A DNA stretch of 64,000 nucleotides from Acanthosepion lycidas (GCA_963932145.1 OZ010574.1:85161140-85225139); one strand, 5' to 3'. Positions 11,561 to 22,954 are shown, numbered from the stretch's first letter. The notes: generated by a model not told the origin, from the letters alone. Numbers and translations are program-made.

Positions 11561-11662
11561 TTAGGTTGGTGCAAAAATAATGACGTAATAATGTCGTTTT
11601 TTGACGTTAAAAAATATGTCAAAAAACGACATTATTACGTCATTATTTTTGCACCAACCTAA
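11561..11662. mobile_element. MADE1-like mariner MITE, copy 2
   Basis: A 102-bp palindrome with termini TTAGGTTGGTGCAAAAATAA, flanked by TA (11559-11560, 11663-11664). Internal sequence TGACGTAATAATGTCGTTTT is almost identical to the other two copies, implying a recent common source. Confidence 0.92.
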
Positions 11663-11833
11663 TATATGTATTAGTAGTGTTGATATAAATCATCATTATA
11701 AATTAGGTGAATATAATTTATTTTCCATTTATATATAAGCGTTTGATAGACATAATTTGCTTGATTGATACTTTTGGTAACATTCATTGCTAAGCTTGGT
11801 CTTGAAGAAGACAAAGGACTTCAGTATTGATTT
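11663..11833. other. Unannotated spacer
   Basis: Nothing recognised. Confidence 0.4.
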
Positions 11834-12413
11834 ACTACCGTATATGCCAGCATACAAGGCAACCATTTGACCTTAAAAAATCCCCCCAAAATAGGGGGAC
11901 CATCTTGTACTCCAGGTATAAAATGTGACCCTTAAATCCTATGGTTTATGGTAAGTTGTTAGCATGGGAGATTTTTAACAGTAGGCTAACCCTTGATTTG
12001 GTAACTATTGACACAAATATTTTAATAGTTGAACAAAAATACAATTAGATATGGTTCTCAACAAGCCATTTGAAGATCACAATCGAGAACAGTGGAACAA
12101 GTGGATGATTAGAGGGGAAATGTCATTGAGGCTACCATGATAGCCTACCAAAAACACAGCACCTGCTCATGAGGTATTGTAGATTGTTGTAGCTAATTGA
12201 TATCTCCCCACTGTTTTTTTTCATTAGAATTTGAGTGAAAAGAAAGTATATGCTTACTGAATTTATTTAATAAATTCAATACAATATATTTTAAAATACA
12301 GTTGGAGATGGGACATCTTATACAGTGAATATAGCCCAAAACCTACATTTGAAATTGAAAATTTGGCGGTTGTCTTATACACCTAGTTGCCTTGTGCACC
12401 AGCATATATAGTA
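11834..12413 (+). mobile_element. Pogo/Tigger-like DNA transposon, internally deleted
   Basis: Terminal inverted repeats TACTACCGTATATGCCAGC (from 11833) and, at the right, the complement of TACTATATATGCTGGTGCAC (to 12413), both continuing into ACAAGGCAAC. A remnant of the transposase C-terminus is visible at 12051-12138: LNKPFEDHNREQWNKWMIRG, the conserved LNKPFK-R-W-WM motif of pogo-like DDE proteins. The catalytic domain is absent. TA flanks fit the superfamily's target preference. Confidence 0.72.
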
Positions 12414-12784
12414 ATAAAGATAAAACAGGAAAAAGACACAGCATGATTAGCAAAAGGAGCCAAGGTTCACTAAACTGACAGCGCAACAATTCAAGCGAGC
12501 TGATTATGTGGTTTTCTGGAAGATGGTTGTCCTTGTAAAGTTTCATCAAGACTCATGTATAAGATGGCCAAGGATGATAGTAAGATTGACAGATAACACT
12601 GGAAGATGAGAATAATAATTTAAAAAGATGTTAGAGTATGGCAAAGAATATATTACAACATATGGGACTGAAGAACCATATACCAAAGATTACACTTTTA
12701 TTGTATACAATGCACTTGAAAGCTAGACTGAATTTCTCTAAAGAGATAGAAAATGCAAATGGTATGACAGCAGTTTGGTAAGAG
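12414..12784. other. Unannotated interval
   Basis: Nothing recognised. Confidence 0.4.
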
Positions 12785-12985
12785 AAATCAGTGAAGTGAG
12801 TTCGAATTTAGGTAGAGTTTGTTACATTTATTTTTACATAAATGCAATTGAGAAAGGCATGACTCCATCTCTTCTCCCTCTCAGCTATGGGTTAAATAGC
12901 AGGGCAATGAGCTCTCTAGTATTGGTTTGGCAACCAGTATAGAAATGGTGACTTGATAAAAACACCCCCATCAGCAGCTTGAGCC
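12785..12985 (+). mobile_element. tRNA-derived SINE
   Basis: Plus-strand copy: box B-like GAGTTCGAATTTAG, GTTACATTTATTTTTACATA, AGAAAGGCATGACTCCATCT, AAATAGCAGGGCAATGAGC, TTGGCAACCAGTATAG. The box A part is poorly conserved. Confidence 0.72.
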
Positions 12986-13527
12986 ACTTGTGAAAATGTG
13001 TTAGCCTATAAAAATGCACAATGACTAAAATTCTTAAGTCATATGAATTGCACAATCACTGCATTTTAGCATTTTGGGGTAATGGCCTGTAGTCTGATGA
13101 GATACTGGAGCTTTTCAGTTATTCAAGCAAGCCATCTGTACGATTAAAAAAAAAAAGTGATATAATGGAATATGCATACACCTGTGTTCCCCCCTCACTG
13201 GAATGTGATTGGCTGGTGTCCATCATAAATACCGATGGACGTGTAGGGACGACAGAGTCAAGAGTCTTAGTCTGAGAGCTAAGTCTATAACGATGCCCAT
13301 TGGACTACGCCACTGATCTACACTTGTTACCTACGACTACGACGCGTACCAGTTGATTACTGCTACCGTATTCTACTTGGTTATAGTAGCCAAAACCACT
13401 TAGCTACTTCGTTCAAATATATCCCTTTCCTGGACATATCAAAAACAAACAAACAAACAAATCAAATGCTATTTACTAATGTAAACCACCCTAAAATTAT
13501 GAAGTAGGTTCAGTTATACAATTTATT
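12986..13527. other. Unannotated, with promoter-like segment
   Basis: Between about 13180 and 13440 GC content rises. GTGATTGGCTGG (inverted CCAAT box) lies upstream of a CATAAATACC TATA-like element and a downstream GACAGAGTCAAGAGTC stretch, an arrangement similar to LTR or retroelement promoters. I could not find matching ends. A CAAA repeat lies at 13443-13462. Confidence 0.3.
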
Positions 13528-13645
13528 TTTATTTTTTTAATCATTTTGCCCCAAACAAGGCAATAAAGCCACTAAGATTCAAGAGATTACTGTGTGTGAA
13601 AGAATATGAACATTTAGTGTAAAAGTTGTTTAGTCAACCTGTGCA
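13528..13645 (-). mobile_element. LINE 3' end fragment
   Basis: Reverse complement of the LINE 3' UTR described at 2335 and 41500: TTGCCTTGTTTGGGGCAAAA end and TTCATATTCTTTCACACA motif in the same order. Confidence 0.65.
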
Positions 13646-14469
13646 GATCAAAGGAACCATGAAAAAAAACAAAAAAAAAAAAAACAATATCTGAATATAC
13701 TTAAGAAAAATTTGAAAAGTGCGGCTCTAAATCTCTGTACAAACTGAAAAGAAAAAAAAGTGGTAATTAGGGCAGTTAATCTTCTGGTTGGTTTTGCCTT
13801 GATAGTAAAGTTTTGATATCTCCTAAGTTAAAAATGTAATAATATATAAACTACTGATTGTTCCCCTGCTGAAATATATATACACTTGAGTTGACCCTAC
13901 ATGTAGAACCCCATTGCTTCCCTTCTGATCCTATTTACCTTAATTTTTATTGCTATTATATATTGGAGAGTTAGGTGAATAGGGAAAAAAGAAAATAAAA
14001 TTCCAACATCACAAACACAAGTCAAAGATGGTGACTGAATGGATGCAAAAGATTAATTTTTAGCTTTTACCTGATCTAAAATCCCAAGAACATATTAGAA
14101 AGAAGGAAATTCAGCAATGAGTAAAAAGTGTTTGTTAAGCACTCTGAAAATTTGGTAAAAGTCATTGAATAAAGAAAATGATTCCGAATTGATTAATGAT
14201 GTTCAATTGCTGACAGCATTGCTGTTGTTGTTATCCTATTAGTTCTTGTTCTTGAGGTTTTCAAATATTGTTACATGAATGCTTTAATAATAAATGTATT
14301 TACTTTATATTTTGTGTATATCATTGTATTTATGTTGTAGTATCACTTGAATTTATTAAAGTTTGGATGAGGCATTCATGGCTCTCTACAAGTTTTCTTT
14401 ATTATATGTGGGTTGTCATACATTCTTCAAAAATATAGTGGAATAACTTCCTGTTGCCTTTTCACATTT
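13646..14469. other. Unannotated AT-rich interval
   Basis: A-rich runs near 13664-13684; otherwise nothing recognised. Confidence 0.4.
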
Positions 14470-14700
14470 TAGAATTCAGAGTTTTTCTTCTCTTAAACTG
14501 GTTGTTACCCAAAACCAGAGAGCCCAACCAACTTTGTTATTTAACTTATAGGTGAGGAGATAAGAAACAAATTCTCTTTTCCTAAGAGCATTTGTATGAA
14601 AATGAATGTAACAGTCTGACCTAACCTTTGAACTCAGTTTGAGGATTCCACTTTCTGCATTGACATCTGTTATACTACCTGCACACATGCAAGAAGAAGT
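14470..14700 (-). mobile_element. tRNA-derived SINE
   Basis: Minus-strand copy: body end at AAGAGAAGAAAAACTCTGAA, GGTTGGGCTCTCTGGTTTTG, AAATGCTCTTAGGAAAAGAG, GTTACATTCATTTTCATAC, and head with GAATCCTCAAACTGAGTTCA. Moderately diverged. Confidence 0.75.
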
Positions 14701-15303
14701 TACTGGATGAAACGTTCAACTTTTCAGACTGCACTTATATTTACAGACCCTCGCTTACACAGTAGAATTTTAATTGATTTATAAGTTAATGGTTACAGCA
14801 ATCAGCTGGGAATTCATTTATGTGATGAACCAAGATTAATACTGACATTTAAAGAAAAAAAACAAAGCTGATTTTTTAAGTCAAAAGATTTTCCCTTAAA
14901 TAAAAAAAAGAAAGAAGTTATATTATACTGTCACAATGTAAATATTTCTTAGTTCAATGAAAAGTTCCATTTCAAGTGCGCCACTTGTGGAGCTATTTAC
15001 CACCACTATATCATGAGGATTAACTATTTCCAGGAATTTATTTATAGACATAGAGAAGAAAAAAAAAAAAAAAACCTCTTGTGTACTAAATATAAGTGCC
15101 TGCATGTTTATATCCTTGGATTTTATTCCTAGAACATCATATATATTTGGTATGGCATGCTTATTATTTTACAAATAATTTTCTCCATGACAGTTATTTT
15201 GTTCCAGTTTATTAAACTTACATAAACATTCTTAGTGGAAATTTATTTGAATAGCACAATTAAGTTGAAAACTTCCCACAGACATGACTAATGCAAAAAT
15301 ATC

Positions 15304-15341
<38 letters not shown>

Positions 15342-15504
15342 CAGATTAAAAGTGATAAGTTTAGATTACTTTCATGGCACCATCTAAACCAGGTGCAAAC
15401 AAATGTGAACTTCATTGGACAATCATCCTAATGAGTCATATAACATAACTTAACATCCAGATTCTGACCAGAAGGTAAGATAAGAACAGTGCGATTTTGT
15501 TAAA
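14701..15504. other. Unannotated AT-rich interval
   Basis: Contains a poly-A run of about 30 at 15308-15339, possibly the tail of an unrecognised retrocopy. No coding signal. Confidence 0.4.
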
Positions 15505-16320
15505 TAAACTGGAACAAAGAATTCGGTATTTATGCTCAGAATATCAGAAAAAGCAACACAAATGTTGAAGAATGTATATGTAGGTTTTATTGATTATGCA
15601 AAAGTGTTTGATAAAGTACATCACAAAGAACTGCTAGGTAAGCTTGATATATTTGGGAAGGATATTAGAATAATACAGAACTTATACTGGAAGCAAACCA
15701 CCACATGGAGAGAAAATGAATTCAGCAAGTATCAAAAAATAAGAATAGTTATAACAGATGGCGGTGTATTCTCACCAAACTTATTCAACCTTTAGAGTGA
15801 GGCAATTCTGAGAAAATTAGAATTCCAACCAAGATTCATTATTGACAGTCACAATCTTAACATTAGATATGCAAAAATGGAAAGGAAACTACAGGAACTC
15901 CTACAAAAGGTAAAGCGAGGAGGATTAAATATCAATTGAAAAAGAGAGAATGTATGGCTATCAGCAAAAGGCCTAACATGCGAATTCCAAATTGTAGACA
16001 CCAAAATCCAGCAAGTACAAAAATTTAAATATCTAGGAAATGTTTTAAGAAAGGACAAAGAATGCTTATCAATTGCAAGAAGACAGACTGTATGGTTGTC
16101 AGCAAAAAGGACAGCCCAACATGCGGATTACAAATATAAGAAAGCAGTGTATAACCTAACAAGCTTGTCTAAATGGTCAGCTGAAGAGAGATTAGGAGAG
16201 ATGGCAAAATTTACTAAGTGCTGCAAAATACTGGAAATTGTGGAGAGTCATGATCACCCACATTCTGAAGTGACATGGCATACAGAAATGAAAAATATTA
16301 CCATATACTTCCAGTAAAGG
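15505..16320 (+). pseudogene. LINE reverse transcriptase relic
   Basis: The plus strand reads VGFIDYAKVFDKVHHKELLG (RT motif A, FIDYAKAFD, at about 15577-15636), FGKDIRIIQNLYWKQT, then a motif B remnant GGVFSPNLFNL near 15760, LNIRYAK at 15856 where motif C (YADD) should be, and VQKFKYLGNVLRKD near 16015. The C-terminal part (LTSLSKWSAEERLGE) runs to about 16260. The second Asp pair of motif C is lost and stops interrupt the frame, so it is inactive. Same family as the copies at 25200, 51930 and 55985 (endonuclease/RT LINE; clade not assigned). Confidence 0.85.
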
Positions 16321-16974
16321 AAAACTAACAGATTTATAGATGGAGTAAAAACTTTTTCCTTCTCATTTTTCCTTTAGCAATATCAAATTTGTTCAAATTA
16401 ATTGTTTGGTTCTCTGCAATAAGCTGCTCTTAGATTATATACACAATATGACATTTTGGATGAACACTAACCTTTGGTATGGTTAGTGGTGTTTAGTTTT
16501 TTGTTTTTACTTGCTCTACAGTCTCTTGTGTTCTATACTGTCATAAAGTACATTTTTCACCATTCATCCCAAATTTTATATATAATATATATACATAGTG
16601 AATCACATATATGAAAATACAATCCAGTATTTTTTGCTGAACTTGTTTGGAAACCACACATCATAACCAAGTTAGTAAAAAAACAAAAATGATTTTCTGT
16701 ACTTTATTTGGATATCTTGAATATTTGAGCTATTTCCTGCATTGCATTACAATGATTTAGTAATGTCTGGATTTGATCACTAACAACTGTTTGCATGGAA
16801 TATCATTCAACAAGAAATCTCCACTAGAAGACTTTGCAAAACACTTGATCATGCTTGATCATTCACTCCATCAATATACATACTTTATTTTTCTCACCAT
16901 TTTATATGCCATGCAGGATACATGCTTAGGTGATCATGTATCCTTTGATACATGACTGACAAGACAGATTTTTT
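16321..16974. other. Unannotated interval
   Basis: Nothing recognised; small TA-rich runs near 16578-16600. Confidence 0.4.
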
Positions 16975-17180
16975 TCCCACAGTAGGCTGTCATTTCTTTC
17001 TGCGGTAGACCAGTTGCTATCCAAGGCTATAGAACTCGGCCTGTCCAGCTATTTACCCATAGCTAAGAGGAGAAGAAGAGGATTTATACCTTTCCCAAGG
17101 GTATTAGCATATAAGTGTATGTAATGGATTCGAGTGGAATTCAAACTTGGCTCTCCGATTCCTCAATCCAAGCCGCTATA
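16930..17180 (-). mobile_element. tRNA-derived SINE
   Basis: Close to the consensus: minus-strand head GAGGAATCGGAGAGCCAAG, box B-like AGTTTGAATTCC, GTTAC-like GTAATG, CCCTTGGGAAAGGTATAAAT, AGCTGGACAGGCCGAGTTCT, GGATAGCAACTGGTCTACCG. The tail at 16930-16970 (TCATGTATCCTTTGATACAT GACTGAC) is shared with the copies at 26105 and 48745. Confidence 0.85.
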
Positions 17181-17439
17181 TTGATTTTCATAGATCAACT
17201 CTCCATACTTACAGTTTATTTTAATGCATTTCCTAGATACAAATCTCATTGATTTATTCACGGAGATTTACTTTTAAATTTTATTAACTGTTAATATTTT
17301 TCAAACTAACTGCAGCATTTTTAAGTAGCAGGGTTGCCATGATAAAAAATTTTTTGCTTTAGATTTTTTCAGCTGTCATGATAATGCTCAGAAAGAGTGA
17401 AATGTTAACATAGAAATAAAATAATTTAAACATCCAACT

Positions 17440-17612
17440 TTTTCTGAAGATTGGTGAGCCAAATTCAAATTCTTCATGAGTTGATTACATCCACTCTTGA
17501 GAAAGGTATGAATCCATTTCTTCTCTCACTACTATGGACTAAATAGTTGGGTAGATTGGGCTCTTCAACCACTGATAGCAACTAGTCTAAGAGTAAAAAT
17601 TGAAGATATTGT
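17440..17612 (+). mobile_element. tRNA-derived SINE, diverged
   Basis: Plus-strand copy: GGTGAGCCAAATTCAAATTC, TGAGAAAGGTATGAATCCAT, TAGTTGGGTAGATTGGGCTC, AGCAACTAGTCTAAGAG. Confidence 0.65.
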
Positions 17613-17793
17613 GGTATGAAATCTATTGCCTACCCCATTTATTTTTTTTTTAAAAATTATGCCACTAGTGATGTTTTAATTCTTTCAAATTCATTTTTGA
17701 GGATCTGCCAGGTGATTAGGGGGTGGGTCAGAGGTTTTATACAGTTTACATGAAAATGTAATAGTTCATGGTTAAAGGAGCTATTGTTTAGAC

Positions 17794-18077
17794 CAGTGCT
17801 TCTTAAACTTTTTTTTTCATTCATGACGAGATTTTTCGCAACCCCAGGTATTAACCAACTACACTGAAAATATATATGTTTTAATTGCACTAGTCACAAC
17901 AGCGCCACATGCACATTTTATTACAGAAATGCTTGCATGGCATGTCATGTTGAATATTGTGCATTTGTGAAATAACATATAAACTGAAATTCAAGTGTTT
18001 GAATTTAATTTTTGTGACCGTAGCATTTTCCTTCACAACCCCATTTGGGGTTACAGCTCATAGTTTAAGAAGCCCTC
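17794..18077. mobile_element. Non-autonomous hAT element
   Basis: A 284-bp element flanked by a perfect 8-bp duplication GTTTAGAC (17786-17793 and 18078-18085). Ends CAGTGCTTCTTAAACTTTTT and, at the right, the complement of GCTTCTTAAACTATGAGC, the pattern of Charlie-like hAT elements. The sub-terminal CACAACCCCATTTGGGGTT is also typical of the group. No transposase. Confidence 0.9.
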
Positions 18078-18315
18078 GTTTAGACAATAATGCTGAAAAT
18101 GACTTTCTGAAGGGTATGTCATTCTTTATCTTATGACCCTGTTAGTGGATATTTATTCACAGACTGCTTTTTCTGCATTTGTGATATTTTGTGATGGTGA
18201 CTGATTCAACATTTTTAGTTAACATTTTTGTTGGTGTTATGCAGAATATTTTGGTATGAATCATTAAATTTTTAAGGGACTTTGAATTTTCTTTCTTGAT
18301 AATATGTTATTAGAT

Positions 18316-18545
18316 ATGCTTATATAGAACACAGTAAATAAAGTATTAAAAAATTGAGACATAAAATTAACAGATAAAATCTGGTCAGATTTTATCTAAT
18401 TGTTAATTTTCATTTATCAATGTTTTAATACTTTATTAGCTACACTCATATAGAGCATAGCAAATAAAATATTAAAAAATGGAGAAATAAAATTAACAAT
18501 GGATAAAATCTGATCTGAACATCTGACCTTGTATATGAATAAAAT
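18316..18545. repeat. Imperfect palindrome plus third arm
   Basis: GCTTATATAGAACACAGTAA...TAACAGATAAAATCTG (18316-18384) is followed at once by its imperfect complement to about 18457, then a third direct copy of the arm (about 18447-18520). Likely a hairpin MITE with a partial duplication; no flanking duplication seen. Confidence 0.65.
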
Positions 18546-19689
18546 CTAATCTAAACATGACTAATTACAATGATTTTTGTTATGACTAATGTTCTGTTTA
18601 GTACTATGTTTTCAATGACCTTTAAAAAAAATCATATCCATATTCTTTTTTTGTTGAAGATTTTTTTTCAAAACTGCCCTCTTTCTTGGCACAATTCTTT
18701 TCCTGGTAGGTAGATCCTCAAAAATGCTTACATTAGAAACAAATGCCTGAAAACCTATTCAAGAGATTAATATCTTAAAAAAAAAAAAAAAGGTGGGACG
18801 CAGCTATTCTATTCTGAAGATGGCTTAAAGAAAAAAACAAAACAAACTTGTTTGTACCGCCAACCTCTCCTAGGAGGACAACTTTGAATTTAAAACTGGT
18901 TGGACTCCAACCTGTAAAAACCTATTTACTTTAGAAACCATTCCACAAGAGAGTGTACAAGGGGCTGGGCAGGATAGTAAAGGGAGAACCACTCAGGAGA
19001 ACCATGATTGACCATGTCCTGAAGGGACACAACACATAAAAAAATACTTAGGCTATGTTTGGATTTCATTCATTTGCTCATACTGAAATTTTACAACTTC
19101 AATTTCTTTTTGGTGTATTATGCAGAACTGAACTAATTCTTTGAGCAGTTTCATAGCGAACAATATTGAGGATATAAACATTAGGATTGTAAAAATTGTA
19201 ATTGATAAAAAAAGAGATTCATTCTCACAATTCTATTTATGCATTCCTCACTAGTATCGATTACTTTTTTAGTTGAATCAAAGCATTTATGAAGTAATGG
19301 TACATTTCTAATATTGAAACAAAGTTACAAACAACCTATTTGATAAGCTTAGTCTGCCACAAGGCTACAACTGAGACACTCAGTAAGAAATTAGCTTACC
19401 ACCTGTTCATTGTGAGGCAGCCACAGACCCAAATTAAATTCCTATCAAACTAAGTATCAATATGATTGATTGCTTTTGATGAAAACTAATTTTAATACAG
19501 TGATGCTGAAGTAAGAAGTAAAAAAAATGAACTGACAGTTTCAAGTTCGTGTGAAAAAGAAGTTATTTGTTGTATGTAGTTGTAATAATTATAACTACGA
19601 ATGATAGAGAAATTAATTGCGTAAAAGGAAAAACATGGTTGGTTGCAAAAAGAGAGATAAAATGCATCAAGTCAGCTAGTATTTGCTTT
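18546..19689. other. Mostly unannotated; short retroposon tail
   Basis: At about 18990-19040, ACCATGATTGACCATGTCCT followed by GAAGGGACACAACACATAAA resembles the 3' end of the LINE family at 55985 (ATGATTGCCAATGTCCCGAA). The 18870-18920 part recalls the SINE body. Nothing else recognised. Confidence 0.35.
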
Positions 19690-19905
19690 TCCACAGGAAC
19701 AACTCTAACACAAGGTACACATATACGTGTGGGTAGTGGTAAAAAATCCCTCCAGGTTTCTGCTGCAAAAGCGTCCGGACAGCCAAAGAGTCCCCCTCTT
19801 AATATAATGGAGAGTTATTGCCCTAGAGTTGGAATCTCCAGGGAGCGGGCACGTCTGCATCAAATTTATGTTCAAACTTGTCCGAAGAAACCGAGCCAAG
19901 CCTAA
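19690..19905 (+). CDS. Unrecognised open frame, doubtful exon
   Basis: A pyrimidine-rich run and CACAG end at 19697, followed by about 69 open codons (GTTLTQGTHIRVGSGKKSLQ ... RVGISRERARLHQIYVQTCP ... KKPSQA) and a stop at 19903-19905. AATAAA lies at 19920. GC is higher than its surroundings. I do not recognise a domain. The minus strand is also open for 64 codons, so the strand is uncertain. It could be a terminal exon or part of an old transposon. Confidence 0.2.
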   Translation, partial: STGTTLTQGTHIRVGSGKKSLQVSAAKASGQPKSPPLNIMESYCPRVGISRERARLHQIYVQTCPKKPSQA

Positions 19906-20470
19906 AGCTTGTCATTGAAAATAAAAAGGAGAAAGGTTTTATAAAGGAAAAATGAAATAATTAAGGACCCCCACGCACATAAATAAAAAACAATTGCAAT
20001 ATAATTTGAAGTTTTAACCATGACGTTTTAATTTTTAATTGCAAAAATAAATAAAAATTAATTTAGTTATAAAGTAAAAAAAACAACAAAAGCAACTTTA
20101 ATTTAATAAAGCATGTGAAAATAGTTTCTCTAAGGCTTTTAGTTTTATTTATTGTTTACATTTTTTCTGTCAATCAATCAATACTATCAAAGATATTGTA
20201 TAATTTAGATTTTTTTAGAATCTTACATTCTTAATTTTATTTTTAATGCAAAAAGTAATAATTTTAAAAAAAAAGCAATGAAATTAATTATGCAATGAGT
20301 GAAGAAGACGGAAATGAAATAAATAAACTTTAAAAATCCATGTTGTAAAATAAAAAATTACATACTAAATTTCGAAGATTCATTTTAACTTAAAATTCGA
20401 AAAAGAAAACTGATTTTTATAAATTGTATACTGTAACAACATTATTTACGTCATATAAATTCTGAATTTG

Positions 20471-20530
20471 TTGATTTAGTTTTTTAGTCTACCTACTTTT
20501 TAAAGTAGGTAGACTAAAAAACTAAATCAA
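20471..20530. repeat. Perfect 29-bp inverted repeat
   Basis: Arms 20471-20499 and 20502-20530 are exact complements around a 2-base loop (core AGTCTACCTACTTT / AAAGTAGGTAGACT). It lies about 280 bp downstream of TMX1 exon 1, in intron 1. Without flanking duplication it cannot be called a MITE. Confidence 0.93.
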
Positions 20531-20809
20531 ATTAAAAAAAATCATTTTAAAATAAAGTAAAAAAGTAACTTGAAATTTCTGTTTGTATGAAAACGTAAAG
20601 TGGAGATTTGTTTAAAAGTGTATAAAGTTTGAAATGATCTATTATAAAAAAATATATAGTTAAAAAAGGCAGGTTAATGTAAACTTGAAATATTTCCAAA
20701 TGATAAAAAGAAACAACAATAAGATTGATTGATGTGTTGACGTTTTCATACAATCTGTCTGTAGTGAAAAAAATGCTGAATTGTGTGCGTTAATAAAAAT
20801 AAAACTTAC

Positions 20810-20958
20810 AATTCGACCATCCATTCCCCTTCCAATAACTGACGCCAGTTATCATCAGTTAGACTTATTGTATGGCTTTTCCGACCCAGAGAAACAGAAG
20901 TTTGTGAAAAAAGAAAAACTGCCACAAAGAGAGCACGCGTCGAAACGTGAACTTCCAT
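20810..20958 (-). CDS. TMX1: TMX1 first coding exon (thioredoxin-related ER transmembrane protein 1)
   Basis: Minus-strand ATG at 20958-20956 opens 49 full codons. Residues 1-25 form a signal peptide with hydrophobic core ALFVAVFLFSQTSVSLG. Next comes GRKSHTISLTDDNWRQLLEG and EWMVEF, which aligns with the start of the luminal thioredoxin domain of vertebrate TMX1 (GRRSN...TDENWRELLEGDWMIEF). The exon ends after GAA TT with donor GTAAGT at 20809-20804, so the split codon gives the Phe before the YAPWCPACQ active site. TMX1 is known as a type I ER membrane oxidoreductase. The remaining exons are not visible; a search of the minus strand to the left for the Pro-Trp-Cys codons found only the mariner at 4.5 kb. 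Identification is by direct alignment from memory and is strong despite the short exon. Confidence 0.9.
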
Positions 20959-21369
20959 TTTACTAATGCACCGGTGTTATATACGGTGACGAAGATTGAA
21001 TAGTTACCAAGTAAATACTTTTCCAACAATTGCAATATAAACTTATTTCATCGACGGCAATCCGTTTCCTTTAATTTAAGTTTTTTCACTTATAAGAAGC
21101 CATATATTTTTTTTAGTCTTTCGAAAAGTAATTTATATATTTCATAACAACCGGTTGATGTTGCATATTTCTGCAAATAAACAAGAAGAGGAGTGATTTG
21201 TTGATTGAAGGTACTGTATTGATTTTTTTTTTTTTAATTTAATATTAGTTATCTTTTTCTTGGGTGTAGGCGATCACGACTTTATGAATTGCCATGCATT
21301 ATCCGAAAAGACAATGGAGTGGTTTTCTGTTGCTTTTATAAAATAATTTTTTATTTCCTTGGAGGTATA
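20959..21369 (-). promoter_or_regulatory. Upstream region of TMX1
   Basis: The interval upstream of the TMX1 start should hold its 5' UTR and core promoter. It shows no clear TATA box at a fixed distance. It is bounded upstream by the promoter-like repeat copy at 21370, which points away from TMX1. Placement is by position only. Confidence 0.35.
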
Positions 21370-21790
21370 GAATCGTCCATATTTCATACTCACCTCCGAG
21401 ATAAAATACACTCTTCCATCAGAATCAGTTTTAACCAACCAACACCTCGCATTGCAAATCTCGACTTTCTATTGGTTGAGACATGTAACAATTTTCGAAA
21501 AACTGTTTTCGCGCCCAGTTCGCTGGAGCCTATTTTGGTTTCCAGAAACAAATAAAAAGGACCATCTCGACCCAATTCACCAGTCAGTCAATAAACTTTG
21601 TGTCCTGGATGTCACCATAAACTTCAGAGAGATGCCATACAAATCCACGCGTGTCCCTACTTTGACTTAAGATACTTTTCGCGCGTCAACTGCTGACTCA
21701 AACATCAACATAATCTCTCACATCTCACTTACAACTTTCTAAGAAAAGTTTACTTACACACTACTAAAATAGAAATTGTATTTTAAACAA
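21370..21790 (+). repeat. Promoter-like repeat, copy A
   Basis: Order of features: AGAATCGTCCATA, CACTCTTCCATC, CCAACCAACACC, CTATTGGTTGAG (inverted CCAAT), TTTTCGCGCCCAGTTCGCTG-GAGCCTAT, AATAAAAAGG (TATA-like), CACCAGTCAGTC, GAGAGATGCCATACAAATCC, ACGCGTG. The same order with high similarity occurs at 54200. The block from the CCAAT box to GAGCCTAT occurs in reverse at 23140 and 58925. Probably the promoter end of a retroelement, perhaps an LTR relic; no TG...CA ends or duplication found. Confidence 0.65.
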
Positions 21791-22954
21791 AGACAAACAC
21801 AGAACAATCCAAGGTAAACAACTCTGGAAAATTTAGACAATTAAACCCTACTTTATTCACGCATACAAACTCCTACTTTATTCACGCATACAAACTACAC
21901 AAATTTCTGTATAAATAATATTTTCCACTTAACTCTGTTTGACCAGTTTTTAAACACTTGAACAATTTCGAACTGTAAATCAACAAGAAACCCAATTTAC
22001 CAATGGTCAATTTCTTGCATTATCAAACTTACAAGTTTTCAAATTGTATATTAATTGTACATAAATGCATGTTGTTTTATTGGAATCTCATAATCGGTGT
22101 TTCTTACTCAATTGCCTTGTGATTGATTCGTTTTTGAATGTCTATTGTTGCGGATTAATATAGTGAACATGCCCGTAAACTAAACATCTTAATATAAAAA
22201 CAAATTCAAACTCACAGCAATCCCAACAGAGGGAATGGGAGAAGAGAGAAGGTTTTTTTTTCTCTTATCCCAAGTATTAAATAAATAAAAAACAAGACTC
22301 TTCCGTTAAATTTAAAAGGGCATACATAAAACAATATAAAATAAAATATTTTACAGGATGGGCTTGCACAAACATTTTCTTTTGTACGTCTTATTTTAAA
22401 AATAAAGCTGCAAAGCATATCGAAAAATATAGAAGTGATTTTAAAAGATTTCAAACAATCTTCGAAAACTAAAAAAAACTTTGAAAAAGTAATACAAAAT
22501 TAGAAAAAGGCAGATTTTTAAAAAGAAAGGTGCACCATGCTACACCCATTTAATCAGAAGACGAAAAAAAAATACACAGAATGAAGGAATCTTTGGCAAT
22601 TTCAAACCACGAAGACTTATATTTTAAGGACAGTTCTTTTATGCGTGTTTATTGTGCATATACTTTTTGTATTATTAATAATTCAAGAAAACAACAAAAC
22701 TCCAAATGTGAATCAACAAGTATATGTTGAAATAACATACAGGAACAAAATATACAGTAATTTGTATTCAATGTATAGATTAAGGGAAAAGAAGTTGCTT
22801 CCCTTCTACCGTATTTTGATTTGTAATTGATTGTTCGAAAGAAAGTTCTCTTTAGAGAGAAATGTTCAGGAATCAATGTTAGAACAAGTCTGCTGTTAGA
22901 ATAGATAACACAAGAATGCAATTGATCAGAAAGTGTGTTGTGTTAGAGAAATCA
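21791..22954. other. Unannotated AT-rich interval
   Basis: A short direct duplication CTACTTTATTCACGCATACA at 21849-21893; otherwise nothing recognised. Confidence 0.4.

Noticed and set aside
13180-13440. Candidate LTR or host promoter.
   Set aside because: CCAAT and TATA-like elements are present but neither TG...CA ends nor a downstream gene could be shown; left as unannotated.
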